This document shows positions 9,214-21,401 of a stretch of 64,000 bases of DNA, in pieces (the first letter of the stretch is position 1; the number at the start of each line of letters is the position of its first letter). The notes beneath the pieces are model-generated. The model was not told the origin of the DNA, did not search any database, and worked only from the letters and a program-made list of their open reading frames with translations. The translations under genes and the position numbers were made by a program. The stretch comes from Vigna angularis. Taxonomy: Eukaryota > Streptophyta > Magnoliopsida > Fabales > Fabaceae. Where the stretch lies: NCBI RefSeq assembly GCF_016808095.1, contig NC_068977.1, positions 5,206,479 through 5,270,478 on the forward strand, read 5' to 3'.

Positions 9214-11674
9214 ATGGATTCGGACACTGATGCACCAAAATCCAAAACTCCCAAAAAGGAGAAGAACAAGAAGAAAAAAGATGTTCCCCCTCAACCTGAT
9301 CGAATTGAGGTTGCGGTGGAGGTTGTCCATGAGCATCCCAATAAAACAGCTCCTGTTGTTGGTTATTTTCCTTCGGGCTATGATCCGGTTAAGAATCATG
9401 CCAGTGGTTCCGGTCCCTCTGAATTTCAACTTTACAGGCACAAGAACATGTCCAAGAGGATGCAGTTTGTTGTTCGCCCTCCTGGATCTTCGGTGGAATT
9501 TGTTGGAACTAGTTTTTCTGGCGAGGCTGCAGCTGGACACCGGGCCATGTTCGCGCTTGGACTCCTTGATAAGGAAGCTGGGACCCTGAAGATTGTTCCC
9601 ATTGCTGGTAATAAGGTAAAATGTGAAGGGGAAGAACAATTTCATTTGCCTTGCTGTCGAATAAGTCAGTGTGTATTTTGTTAATTGGTGGATGCTGTTC
9701 AGATATTCAGATTGGAGCCAAAGGTTAAAGGTGTGGACACTGGTGACAATGAGCCTGCGAACTCAACATTGGAAGAGATGACTCCACAGCAGAAGATTGC
9801 AGAGACTACTGCTATATGGGGAACAAAGAAGGATATAGAGAAGGTATTTTTTTTTACTCATTTAACCCTTTTTGCTAGCTATGCTAATATCAAGTAGTAA
9901 ATCTATATTCACAATGAAAAGTTGATATTAACGTGTGGATGTTTACTGATTTGCAGTGGCTAGATACTGTTAGTTTGAGTGTCAATAGATGTAAAAGGGG
10001 ACTATGTGAAGAATGCATTTAAGTGTCTTCCATTTGTTTATTCTTATTGGTCCATGGACAAATTAGTCTTTGGTTGTCAGCTTTGGGATATAATATGTGA
10101 AGAATGTCATATATTATTTTTCACTCAACTATATTTAGCTGACTTTATTGCAATTATTTTTAACTAATCTTGGCATCTGTATCATTTTGCAGGCTAAAAA
10201 GAAGCTAGCTCTCAAACAAGATGAAGATCCTAATTCTCAAAGGAATCTGAATGTGAAAATGAAAAATGTTTCTGTGAAGAAAAGCGCTCTTCAAAGTACA
10301 GAATCTCATGTTTCTCGCAACATACCACCATATGATACTTCTGCAACTACACCTCAGGAGGCATATGTATTGGACAAAATCATCCTTACAGGAGAATGGA
10401 ATTATCTTGAAGACATTTATAAAAAATTGCATCAGGAAGAAAAGGCAGATTTCAGTTCTTATCCAACATTTGTTCGCAACAGGGTAGAGGGATTAAGGAA
10501 AATTGAGGTATTGATACAAATATAACCCTTTTGCTTAACTTGAACAAATTAGATGGATGAACATACTGTATTCAACCTAGACTGTTGTGCTTACAAAAAA
10601 AAGACAAGGCACTGGCTTAAAACCCTAAACATAAAGCTGGTTACACAAAAAAGAAATATTAATAAAATTGAATTATATTTCAACCGCATTAAAATAGTAA
10701 CTTCAGAGTTTTTTGGGTTATAGAAAGAAAATGTCCAGTCTTACTAGTTATACTCTACAATTGGCTACATTGTAGAACGATGAGAAATGCTTAGACTTGT
10801 GTTATATCAATAATTGTAGAATTTATTTTTCATAAACGTTCTAGAAGTCTCTGACGGGGGATTTGTAAACAGTTAGTTAATATGATTACCCCAATGTTCT
10901 TGTGGTAGAAGGGGACCTGAATGTGTTTATACTAAGGCTTGTATGGATTAACTTGTCAACACTTATAGAAGAAGAAATAGGGAGGTAAAAGGAATTGAAC
11001 TTCCACATATCAAAGTCAAGTTATGCAATTCGATTTTTTTGAGAAGACAAGAGTCTAAATAGTTTAGGTACGTAAGTTTTTATTAACGTATGAGAGAAGT
11101 TTCATTTATTTTTACCTTTTTATTTTCTTTTACAAATGTTGATGAGATGTCTGTTATTTCAGTACAAAATTCTCTTTTGATCCAAATACTCTTCAAGGTT
11201 TGATTTTTGTCTTTTCCAACTAAAATATCTGTGATCTATTGTTTATATTTACAGGATGAGTCAGAAAAGAGGAAGCTTTCCTGCATATTCTCATACATCA
11301 ATCATCTGATAAAGTTCAAAGATCAGCATTCCTTTGATGTTTTCACTGCAAAGGGCCATAAAATCCCCAACATCCTGCGACATAAATTTTCAAATACGTT
11401 TGCTGTTTCTGAATTAAGAAGGCTACCCCCTGAAAAAATTTCTCTTCTCATAAGTTACGTGCTGGTGCTTACGCTTTTCGCTGATAACTTCAAAACCTAC
11501 TGCACAGATATTGCAAAGGATCTGAGCATGAATGTTTTGGCCGTTAGACGAGTCTATGAGCAATTGGGTTGCAAACTTATCCGTCAGAAAAGCTCTCTTA
11601 ACGGTTTTTGTGCTACTCTTTCTGTCCCTCTTACATTTCCTGCTGAGTTAAAGGACAAAAAGAGGAAGAGGTAG
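9214..11674 (+). CDS. RPA49: DNA-directed RNA polymerase I subunit RPA49 (A49-like)
   Basis: Predicted 425-aa RNA polymerase I subunit of the A49 family. In yeast, A49 pairs with A34.5 and supports rRNA transcription initiation and elongation in the nucleolus. Exons: 9214-9615, 9703-9843, 10193-10507, 11255-11674; all introns are GT-AG and phase 0. The N-terminus is very Lys-rich (residues about 8-25). The dimerisation-type region follows, with FALGLLDKEAGTLKIVPIAG near residues 113-132 and FRLEPKV just after the first splice. The C-terminal part (about 200-425) contains the tandem winged-helix-like region, including ELRRLPPEKISLLISYVLVL, and the protein ends in basic KDKKRKR, a likely nuclear signal. 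The length matches plant homologues. The start is the first ATG, conserved in the duplicated exon at 41987. The Reina-like element begins 255 bp after the stop. Confidence 0.9.
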
Positions 11675-11929
11675 ATGCATCACTTGAGTCCCTTTTTAGG
11701 TCATTGACTGTTACAAATCCTGTGATGTTAAAACATTGTTATCCAACACCTCTTCTGATAGGATATTTGTTATTATTTCTATCTGCATACATCTGAACCG
11801 TGTTTGCCGTTTTAGTAGTTTAAGAAGCAATTTTGAAATTAGCATACTCTAATTATGTTGATAAAAATAGAATTTACTTGTGTACTGCTGTTTAACAAAC
11901 TGTTTGGTTAAAAGAATTGTAAATCCAAA

Positions 11930-12351
11930 TGTCACGCGCATAAAGCATGACAGTATTAAGGGGCGAGAAACGGTTACACCTAGTGGCCACGTGTCAAACA
12001 AAGATGAAGGCATGGGAGTGCGTAGAGGGACATGTGAGAGGAGAGGAAATACTAAATGGAGGGATTTCATTCAGGGATGGTTAGTCGGTGGTATGGTCCC
12101 TTTTTCTGCAATCACTTTTTCCTCAAATTCTTCTTTTCTGATTTCAGTGTGGATAATTCTCTAAGTTCCTTTCCTTTATTCTTTTACAGGAATGGAACAC
12201 ATCATGGTTTAGCTGTGACTCATACAGTTTTATTTTCTGCAATTGTCATTTTCATTGTTAGCCACGTATTACTTGTACTGGGACAACTTTACTTAATAAA
12301 ATTCCATTGCTCTGTTCGATTTTTATGCATACCTCATTTAGCACGGTTACA
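11930..12351 (+). repeat. 5' LTR of Reina-like element
   Basis: 422 bp, TGTCACGCGCA to CACGGTTACA, near-identical to 27825-28229 apart from small indels (for example ATGGTTTAG at 12203-12211 is absent from the 3' LTR). The presumed primer-binding region TTGGTGCTTTCATTG follows at 12352; I cannot assign the tRNA. Confidence 0.9.
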
Positions 12352-12372
12352 TTGGTGCTTTCATTGTCTTCC

Positions 12373-13452
12373 ATGGCTGAGAACACAAGATTGAAAGAAC
12401 TCCAAATCGAGATCCGCACAACGGTTGATGATCTGCGTCGTCTAACAGCAACGGTGGAAAAGCTGCAGAGCACGATTGATGAGAGAAATCGAAATCAAGA
12501 CTCGACGATGGATGAAATCAAACTTGTCTTACAACAACTATTGTAAAATTCCACTCAGACATTTGAAAGTCCTTCGAACTCAAATTCCACAGTTAGAGTT
12601 CATCCGCTACATTCTACGAACCCGATAAAAGACATTTCTCTCGGTTTTCCACACTTTGATGGCTCCACCCTAGTTTTAGAATGGATTTTTAGAGCAGATA
12701 AGTTCTTCAACTACCACAACACACCTGATGCTGAGCGGGTTGAAATAGCTTCTATGCATTTTGAGAACGACGTGGTGCCATGGTTCCAAATGTTGCAGAA
12801 GATTGAAGTGGTCACAACCTGGACAGCGTTGAAGTGTGCTCTGGAATCTCAATTTGGACCCTCTCCCTTTGATTGTCCAATGACAGAACTGTTTAAGCTC
12901 CAACAGCAAGGCTCGGTATCAAATTACTATATGAAATTTATGTCGCTTGCAAATCGCTTTGAGGGTTTAACCGAGGAAGCTATTTTAAATTGCTTTATGA
13001 GTAGTTTAAATGTTGATATTAGAAGAGATGTGATGGCCTTGACTCCAACAAACCTATTACGAGCAGTAGCATTAGCTAAACTGTATGAAGAGAAATATAT
13101 GCTAGGAACCAAGCCTACTCTTAATTACACCATTTGATACACAACTTCTCCAAAAGTGACTACGTTCGGGGTTCAAAACACCACAAGGACCATCCTACCA
13201 GCTTCCAAATCTTCCTTACCTTCGTTGTTACCTAACCCACCAGGACCACCATTAAGAAACCCCAATGTCAAAAGAATAAGTCCAGCAGAAATGCAATTAC
13301 GAAGAGAGAAGGGTCTATGTTATTTCTGTTATGAGAAATTCTCTTTTAATCACAAGTGCCCAAACAAGCAATGTTTTGTCCTGCAATTGGGGGAGGACGA
13401 ATTAGATAATCTGGAATTAGATAATCTGGAATTAGAGACTGAGTTACCCTAA
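12373..13452 (+). pseudogene. gag of Reina-like element (broken)
   Basis: The start MAENTRLKEL at 12373 fits chromovirus gag. The N-terminal part is a coiled-coil-like charged helix and runs to a TAA at 12544-12546. The capsid-like core follows in frame (RADKFFNYHNTPDAERVEIA, then FKLQQQGSVSNYYMKFMSLA) to a stop at 13135-13137. A zinc-finger region CYFCYEKFSFNHKC comes next and ends at 13452. The first stop and the stop at 13137 break the reading frame. The zinc knuckle departs from the CX2CX4HX4C standard, as is common in this group. Confidence 0.85.
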
Positions 13453-13455
13453 GAC

Positions 13456-13728
13456 AAGGAAGCAACTGGAAACGAAGATCATCACCTATCTTTGAATGCC
13501 TTGAAAGGTGGTTTCGGAGTAGGGACAATTAGATTCACAGCACATATTGGAACTATGTCAGTCAAAGTATTGATTGATGGAGGCAGTTCTAATAATTTCT
13601 TACAACCAAGGGTTGCGAAATTTTTGAAACTTCCCGTGGTGATGACTCCTTCATTCAAAGTAATGGTTGGTAGTGGGAATTACATGGAATCTGAGGGCTT
13701 AATACAAAATTTGACTTTAATAGCATAG
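13456..13728 (+). pseudogene. Aspartic protease of Reina-like element
   Basis: Frame containing GTIRFTAHIGTMSVKVLIDG with the active-site triad as D-G-G followed by SSNNFLQPRVAKFLKL. Chromovirus proteases usually have D-S/T-G, and DGGSS is a frequent variant, so activity cannot be judged. A TAG at 13726-13728 separates it from the polymerase. Confidence 0.8.
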
Positions 13729-13736
13729 GGCAATGG

Positions 13737-15312
13737 TTGGTAATGGTGTTTCTTTTATCATTCTCTGGTGCTGATCTCATCTTTGGTGCAAATTGGTTGA
13801 AGACAATTGGCCCCCACTTAGCAGATTATGATTCGCTGCAAATCAAGCTTTTGCAGGATGGTCGCTTCACTACATTACAAGGTGACCGAGACATGTTACC
13901 TGAAATAGCTCAACTACATCACATAAGGAGAATGATGGACACTAATGCCCTAGATGAGATATATAGTATGCAGATGGTCCATCAAGCCACTCAAAATTTT
14001 CCTCTACTTGAACTTCCAGAGGACATGGAGCCAGACTTAGTGAAATTACCACATAATTACAGCATTGTATTTAGCCAACCGTGTGGACTACCTCCACCAA
14101 GGAGTCATGATCACTCTATTCCTTTATTAGAAGGATCAAATCCAGTCAAGGTGAAGCCTTATAGATATCCACACAGTCAAAAGGAAGAAATTGAAAAATT
14201 GGTAGAAGGTATGTTAAAAGAGGGCATTGTACAACCCAACAACAACCCTTTTTCATCTCCAATTATTTTAGTCAAGAAGAAAGATGGCACATGGAGGGTT
14301 TGCACAGACTATAGAGCCTTGAATGCTATAACAATTAAGGACAGTTTCCCAATTCCAACAGTGGATGAACTTATTGATGAGTTGTATGGAGCTCGTTATT
14401 TTTTCAAGTTGGATTTATGGTCTGGATACCACCAAATTTTACTGAAACCGGAGGACCGACATAAAACTGCATTCAGGACTCATCAAGGACTCTACGAATG
14501 GTTGGTTATGCCATTCGGGTTGTCCAATGCGCCAGCAACATTTCAAAGTTTAATGAATCAAATCTTTAAGGGTGTATTAAGAAGATTTGTCCTAGTTTTT
14601 TTTTATGATATATTGGTCTACAGTTCAAGCTGGAAAGACCACCTATACCATCTAGAAGTGGTGCTGAGGATTCTCCAACAAAATCAATTATTTGCTAAGT
14701 TCTCTAAATGCAGCTTTGGAGTGCAACAGATCGGGTATCTCGGTCACACATTGGCAGGAAATGGAATTGCTATGGAGTCTGAAAAGTTGGAGGCAGTAAA
14801 AAATTGGCCGAAACCTACAACACTTAAACAGTTGCGAGGTTTTTTAGGATTAACGGGGTATTACAGAAGATTTGTCAAAAGTTATGCACAAATAGCTGCA
14901 TCATTGACTGATTTATTAAAGAAAGATTCATTTAAGTGGAGTGCAGCAACAGATAAGGGTTTTCAAGAATTGAAGCTAGCCCTCACCACTGCTCCTGTTC
15001 TAACAATTCCAAATTTTGAAGAACCTTTTGTTTTGGAAACAGATGCTTCTGGGTTAGGCATTGGTGCGGTATTAAGTCAAAATAAGCACCCTATTGCTTA
15101 TTTTTCAAAGAAACTATCATTAAGGATGCAGAAACAATCGACATATACCAGAGAATTCTACGCTATCATTGAATCTTTGTCAAAATTCAGACATTATTTA
15201 CTTGGCCACAGGTTCATTATTAAAACAGATCAGAAGAGTTTGAAAGAATTATTGGAGTAAACACTCCAAACCCCTGAGCAACAACAATGGCTACCCAAAT
15301 TTATAGGGTTTG
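13737..15312 (+). pseudogene. Reverse transcriptase and RNase H of Reina-like element
   Basis: A 507-codon open frame to 15260, then continuation to the insertion point. Reverse transcriptase motifs seen in order: KKKDGTWRVCTDYRALN, FFKLDLWSGYHQI, AFRTHQGLYEWLVMPFGLSN, and the catalytic box. In the catalytic box the first of the two usual aspartates is Tyr (FFYDILVYS; codon TAT at 14604-14606), expected to abolish polymerase activity. RNase H is marked by VLETDASGLGIGAVLSQ and HRFIIKTDQKSLKELLE. The TAA at 15258-15260 replaces a codon where CAA is usual, a C-to-T change. Confidence 0.88.
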
Positions 15313-15317
15313 ATTTC

Positions 15318-16929
15318 TGTTAGGGATTTTCGGCAAGTGTACCGAATCGCTTCAAGTAATAAACCGGTAAGACCATGTATCATTTTTCCAAGAGACTCGT
15401 AATACTAGAGAATTGTGCGATTAACAACTCATCTAGACTCAAGAACATAACATCAATTTACAGAACAAGTGCAAAAACAAACATTCACAAGTAATTACAA
15501 GGTTGGACTTTGGTATTGAAGACACTTGGAAATGGAAAAGACTAGAAATGGTATGAAATGACATTGTTAAGGTTAGTTTTCACCAATGCACTCTTGTATA
15601 TGACCAATTTCATCTCCTCTCTATCAATTTACTAAAGTCAATCCACTAAAACACTCTAGCCCTAATCCCTTAGGTGAAAGAGCCTAGGTTTTCCTTATCA
15701 AACTCTAATCCCTTGGACAATCTAACAAGCAAACCCGCATTAAAGAGCTAGGATCTAAGACAACATGTGAATCATCTTCCATCCCTAGAATCAATGAACC
15801 ACAAGGACTCCTATTTCAGTTCTGGGTTTCATCTTACGTCCCCATTACATGCAAGCTTTAAGATCGGAAACAAAAATACTAGCAATTGATAGAAAAGGCA
15901 TATATATATTCAAATCATTCAACAATTACACAAGATTCAAAGGTTACAACTAACCCCAACAAGATGGGTTTGGCTCTCCATTTCCATGGAGAGCCTTTAA
16001 GCTTACAAAATGGCCATGAAAGAAGATGAAGAACCCAAGAGGAAGAAGGGAGTGTTCCCACGAGCCCTAGCAGCCCTCCAAGCTCTCCTCATAATGAAAT
16101 TGCGCCTCCAAAGAACCAAAGACCCAAACCCCTTTGCGTTTTAGGGTTAAATAAGCTCTGTCAGACACATCAGCAAAAGTCGCGCCCGACGCCCTCTCTG
16201 TTTCGCGTTCGGGCGTGAAACTCTCTGGAAAATCGCGCCCGGCGCCTCTCTATCGCGCCCAGGCGCAGACAATCTGGATATGGGCGAGCGTCCTCTGAAA
16301 AAGGACGAGCGTCAACTTTTCGATGCCGAGCGTCCACTGAGCGCCTCCCTGGACGAGCGTCCTCTTCTCTCGCTGGACGAGCGTCCTCTCCTCTCTTCGC
16401 TGGACGAGCGTCCACTGCGCAATGGACGAGGATCCTCTTCTCGCTGACGAACGTCCTCTCTGCCTGGCTGGACGAGCGTCCTCTTCTGCCTGGCTGGACG
16501 AGCGTCCTTTTCTACCTGGCTGGACGAGCGTCCACTTCTGCCTCTGGATGAGCGTCCACTCGTGTTTCCACTCTGGACGAGCGTCCACTTATCCTGGGTG
16601 AGCGTCCCTCGTTCTGGGCGAGCGTTCTCTCTTGTCTTTTGCTGGACGAGCGTCCCCTCTAAATGTCCTGGACGAGCGTCCTCTTGCTGGTGACGAGCGT
16701 TTCTGCGTGTGCTTGCTTTGGTTCAGCTCTATACATTGTTGGAGACTCTTCCAAGCTCATTTTTAGCTATAAAATAAGGGATTATTGATGAAAGTTCATT
16801 AAAGTAGCCAAAAACACAATTATTCAGAAAACAAGACAAAAGAAGAGGATTTAACAAGTTATAAGTTAGAAAGGAGTTGATTTTGCTACTAAAATGATGC
16901 TTAAATAATGGTAAAATTTAGCATTATCA
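15318..16929 (-). repeat. 3' LTR of the minus-strand non-autonomous element
   Basis: 1612 bp. Nearly identical to the other LTR. One clear difference is the absence of about 40 bp that the other copy has at about 20388-20427, flanked by CGTCCCCAT/CGTCCCCAT direct repeats. It contains the array of GGACGAGCGTCC motifs at 16290-16705. Confidence 0.9.
16290..16705. repeat. GGACGAGCGTCC motif array (LTR copy 1)
   Basis: Some 18 copies of (T)GGACGAGCGTCC or close variants at 20-35 bp spacing, separated by pyrimidine-rich CTCTTCTGCCTGGC-like spacers. The 5-bp arms GGACG and CGTCC are inverted repeats around AG. Long open frames on the minus strand here are a by-product of this array, not genes. Confidence 0.85.
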
Positions 16930-19837
16930 AATACCCCCAAACTTACAACTTTGCTTGTCCTCAAGCAAAAGTACTTCACCTAGCAAACAATTCAATCATA
17001 ATGGTCTAACAACTCAAGCATAGTTTCAATCAAATAAAGAAAATCAATCATGCTTGCTCAACTTATAAATCACATTCAAGAGACAATATAGTCTTAACAA
17101 GCTAAACTTGAACCATGGTGCTCACAAATTAAAAATCACAAGATAGATGCAAATGATAGATCAACAAACATGGCAAGTTGTTTTCAATGAGTGCATGGAA
17201 CCAATTCTCACCAAGGAAAATGTTTCACTCAAGCACAATGGTGTATAAGGATGTGTGTCTATCTCTCAACTGTTACAGTGTTACACAAATCAACTTTGCC
17301 TTTCGTTTCAACAATATCAAACACATTAACAAGCAAGTTACATCACAAGGACTTTTTGAAGCTTGTATTGTGGCTGGGCTAAGAAGAAAAATTGGTTTTT
17401 CTGGACAACAAAGCACCTTGAGATAAGAGACCAAACAATTTAGTTCATGATATAACATAGTATCTCTTTTTCTCCAAAATTGAATAAACCACTCTCAACT
17501 TATTTCCTAACTCTTTTTCATTTAATTCATGTTTTTGTTTTTCTTCTTCTTTCTTTTTTTTCTTTCTTTTTCACTCAACTTATTGTTTTTCTCAATGCTC
17601 CCCTTTTGACAAGAACTCCCCCAAACTTAAACCATTCTCCTCATTTTAACAAATATGTTCATCTCAACTCAAGGTAAGGAGGTTAATGATTTTTCAATAG
17701 GCTTTAAGGTTTTAGGAATGAGAAAGTTTTTCTTCAAGGTACAAGTGTTTTGCATTGGCTTTTAGGCTCAAAATGTAGAAGAGGTGGAAGAACAAGATGG
17801 CCTTGATCATTTGTAAAATGCAAGTAACTAGTTCAAATAGAGAAACTTAGGCAAAATCAACTGTGATTCCAAAGTAATAACATTCAACAATAAACTCTGA
17901 GGCACAACATCTCACAGGTTTACTCAGGGTTCCATAATTTGATAAACATCATGCCAAGAATATTGATCACAATTAAAACCAAGCATCTATATAAACATAT
18001 ACAAGCAACCACAATCTCTGTTCAACAAGCTCAACCACATAATCTCAATCAGATTTTCAAAACAATTCTCATGGATAAAGAGCAAGCACAACAGATTTGT
18101 ACTCAATTCAAGCATAACAAATGATTCACTCAAATCACCAGACCAATTGCACAAGAACTATCCACAAGGCAAGTCAAAAAGAAATAAAAAACACAAAAGC
18201 GGAAAGCAGATAAAACATGAAATTAAAACTGGAAAACCGAATTTAGAATGGACTCTTTGCAGCTCCAGCAGTGTAGAACACTAGCTTCACTTTCATCTGA
18301 AACTTCTTCCTTCAACAGTAGCTTATACTCCGCAACTGCTCCACCTCCCCATCAGTAGGGGCCTGGCCCCCAGGCCATGCTACACGAGCAGCAAAATCTT
18401 CAAGTCATATGGTTGCTCAACTCACGCATGCCTCAAAGGATGACCATTGGTGGTTTCAAACTTGTTAAGTCCTAAAGAAGATCTTATACTGTAACAAGAA
18501 AGCTCAAAGCAAAATTAGTATCCCATAGTCAACAATTGAAGAGAAGAATCCATAAAACATCCTAAAAGAAATATGCACAAGAAAGCAAAGAAACAAGACA
18601 ATGAAATCCAAAACAAACAAAGACAAAAGTACATGAACAAAGAGGGAAGTCTTAGAATTAAACTTCCCAAAGGTACACAAATACAAAAAGGTTTAAAAAC
18701 ACAACAAAAGAAGTGTGTGAAAGAGTGCAAAAGAATGGGAAACTCATCATAAATCAAGAAAAAACAAAAGTGCAGAACCATAATTTTTGGTGCTGGGCGC
18801 CCCTGGTGCAGCTCGCGCCCGGGCGTCCCTCAGCAGAGGATGTTGGGCGCCACTCGGCCAATTGAGTGCAGGAGGCCACTAGTGTAGGTCGCGCCCGGGC
18901 GCCCCTCAGCAGGGGGGTGCCGGGCGCCACTCAGTCAGTTGGGTGAAGGATGGCCCTGATGCAGCTCGCGCTGGGCGCCCCTCAGCCAGGGGGCGCTGGG
19001 CGCCACATCAGTTTTCTGCATAATGCAGATTTCTACGAAATTGGCCACTCACCATGTGATTTTCGGTTCTAGACCTTCATTCAATGCACTCACACACCAA
19101 ACAAGCTAAAACTAACCTAATACACTTATACAAACCATAAAAACAACATCACAACTCAAAAATTACAACAATTCAAAACTACACAAACATGCAAAACCTA
19201 AGTTACTAATGCACATGACACAAAAATCATACAAACACAAGTAAAAAGGGTAAGAAAACTGGGTTGCCTCCCAAAAGCGCTTGTTTAACGTCATTAGTTT
19301 GACGGATTACTCAATGAAGTGCAAATGTTGATGTTGGTGTGCTCCTTCTACCAACTCTTCTTGAACCACTTTCTAGCCACCAAATCAACTCTCATAGCTT
19401 GAATTCTTCTTTTTAGCCCTTCCACTACCTTGACATCTTTAAATACTCAATCCTCTTGATCAACTTTGGCTTGCTAGGCTTGAGTTCCTTGTCTCTCATC
19501 AAAGGGTGGTGGTTTTCCTTCTCCCTTTCTTCATCTTTCACTTAGCACTTGGAGCATCTTCAAAGGAAGAAGAAGTTGGGGCAGCTTGTGATGCTCAACA
19601 TAGTTGTCTCCTTGTGTCCTATAATTTCCTTCAAACTCAGGGTCTTCATGATGCTTTTGAGGCTGCAGTCCTCCATGATGAACATCTCCCTGCATATACA
19701 CTTAGACACAACTAGGCTAAAGCTACAAATTAGCCCAAACAAAACTGAAAATCTATTTACAACAAAAGAGTTAGTTCTATATACAAAATCAAGTCTACAT
19801 AAGTTAGAAACCTCACAAAAGTCTAGTATTGACATGA
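16930..19837 (-). other. Interior of non-autonomous element, no coding recognised
   Basis: AT-rich, purine-rich on the element's minus strand, with only short unrelated open frames. The left edge is the polypurine tract beside the LTR (AATACCCCCAAACTTAC on the plus strand). A GC-rich repeat stands out at 18784-19012. Confidence 0.7.
18784..19012. repeat. GC-rich repeat with GGGCGCC and CGCGCCCGGGCG palindromes
   Basis: About three degenerate units of 75-90 bp. Each carries GGGCGCC-type boxes, CAGCTCGCGCCCGGGCG and CCCTCAGCAGGGG. The region is strikingly GC- and CpG-rich within an AT-rich interior. CGCGCCCGGGCG boxes also occur in the LTRs of the same element (for example at about 20817-20850). 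Confidence 0.75.
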
Positions 19838-19860
19838 GTCCCCGGCAACGGCGCCAAAAA
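19838..19860 (-). promoter_or_regulatory. Primer-binding site of the non-autonomous element
   Basis: On the minus strand TTTTTGGCGCCGTTGCCGGG lies directly inside the LTR that ends at 19863. TGGCGCCGTTGCCGGGGA is the usual primer-site sequence of plant Athila/Tat-type elements. Confidence 0.75.
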
Positions 19861-20864
19861 CTTGTTAGGGATTTTCGGCAAGTGTACCGAATCGCTTCAA
19901 GTAATAAATCGGTAAGACCAGGTATCGTTTTCCCAAGAGACTCGTAATACTAGAGAATTGTGCGATTAACAACTCATCTAGACTCAAGAACATAACATCA
20001 ATTTACAGAACAAGTGCAAAAACAAACATTCACAAGTAATTACAAGGTTGGACTTTGGTATTGAAGACACTTGGAAATGGAAAAGACTAGAAATGGTATG
20101 AAATGACATTGTTAAGGTTAGTTTTCACCAATGCACTCTTGTATATGACCAATTTCATCTCCTCTATCAATTTCCTAAAGTCAATCCACTAAAACACTCT
20201 AGCCCTAATCCCTTAGGTGAAAGAGCCTAGGTTTTCCTTATCAAACTCCAATCCCTTGGACAATCTAACAAGCAAACCCGCATTAAAGAGCTAGGATCTA
20301 AGACAACATATGAATCATCTTCCATCCCTAGAATCAATGAACCACAAGGACTCCTATTTCAGTTCTGGGTTTCATCTTACGTCCCCATAATCCATAAAAC
20401 CCCAAAATCAAGTCATGAACGTCCCCATTACATGCAAGCTTTAAGATCGGAAACAAGAATACTAGCAATTGATAGAAAAGGCATATATATATTCAAATCA
20501 TTCAACAATTACACAAGATTCAAAGGCTACAACTAACCCCAACAAGATGGGTTTGGCTCTCCATTTCCATGGAGAGCCTTTAAGCTTACAAAATGGCCAT
20601 GGAAGAAGATGAAGAACCCAAGAGGAAGAAGGGAGTGTTCCCACGAGCCCTAGCAGCCCTCCAAGCTCTCCTCAGAATGAAATCGCGCCTCCAAAGAACC
20701 AAAGACCCAAACCCCTTCGCGTTTTATGGTTAAATAAGCTCTGTCAGACACATCAGCAAAAGTCGCGCCCGACGCCCTCTTTGTTTCGCGCCCGGGCGTG
20801 AAACTCTCTGGAAAATCGCGCCCGGCGCCCCTCTGTCGCGCCCGGGCGCGGACAATCTGGATAA

Positions 20865-21275
20865 GGGCGAGCGTCCTTTGAAAATGAAGGAGCGTCCAAT
20901 TTTCGATGCCGAGCGTCCACTGAGCGCCTCCTTGGACGAGCGTCCTCTTCTCTCGCTGGACGAGCGTCCTCTCCTCTCTTTGCTGGACGAGCGTCCACTG
21001 CGCATCTCATTGGACGAGCATCCTCTTCTTGCTGACGAACGTCCTCTCTGCCTGGATGGACGAGCGTCCACTTCTGCCTGGCTGGACGAGCGTCCTTTTC
21101 TGCCTGGCTGGACGAGCGTCCACTTCTGCCTCTGGATGAGCGTCCGCTCGTGTTTCCACTCTGGACGAGCGTGCTATCTCCTGGCGAGCGTTCTCTCTTG
21201 TCTTTTGCTGGACGAGCGTCCCCTCTAAATGTCCTGGACGAGCGTCCTCTTGCTGGTGACGAGCGTTTCTGCGTG
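20865..21275. repeat. GGACGAGCGTCC motif array (LTR copy 2)
   Basis: Counterpart of 16290-16705 with one or two fewer units and a few motif substitutions, such as GAAGGAGCGTCC at 20885. Both arrays retain many CpG sites despite nesting in presumably methylated sequence. Confidence 0.85.
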
Positions 21276-21401
21276 TGCTTTCTTTGGTTCAGCTCTATAC
21301 ATTGTTGGAGACTCTTCCAAGGTCATTTTTAGCTACAAAATAAGGGATTATTGATGAAAGTTCATCAAAGTAGCCAAAAACACAGTTATTAAGAAAACAA
21401 G

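Noticed and set aside
9958..10025. Possible extra RPA49 exon after TTTGCAG at 9952-9958
   Set aside because: Joining exon 2 directly to 10193 keeps frame and family spacing; this piece has stops in frame and no suitable donor.
16170..16588. Minus-strand frames of 81 and 112 codons rich in DARP/SSAR repeats (also 20730-21071)
   Set aside because: They are translations of the GGACGAGCGTCC array in the two LTRs, appear in both LTR copies with different breaks, and have no start context or family.
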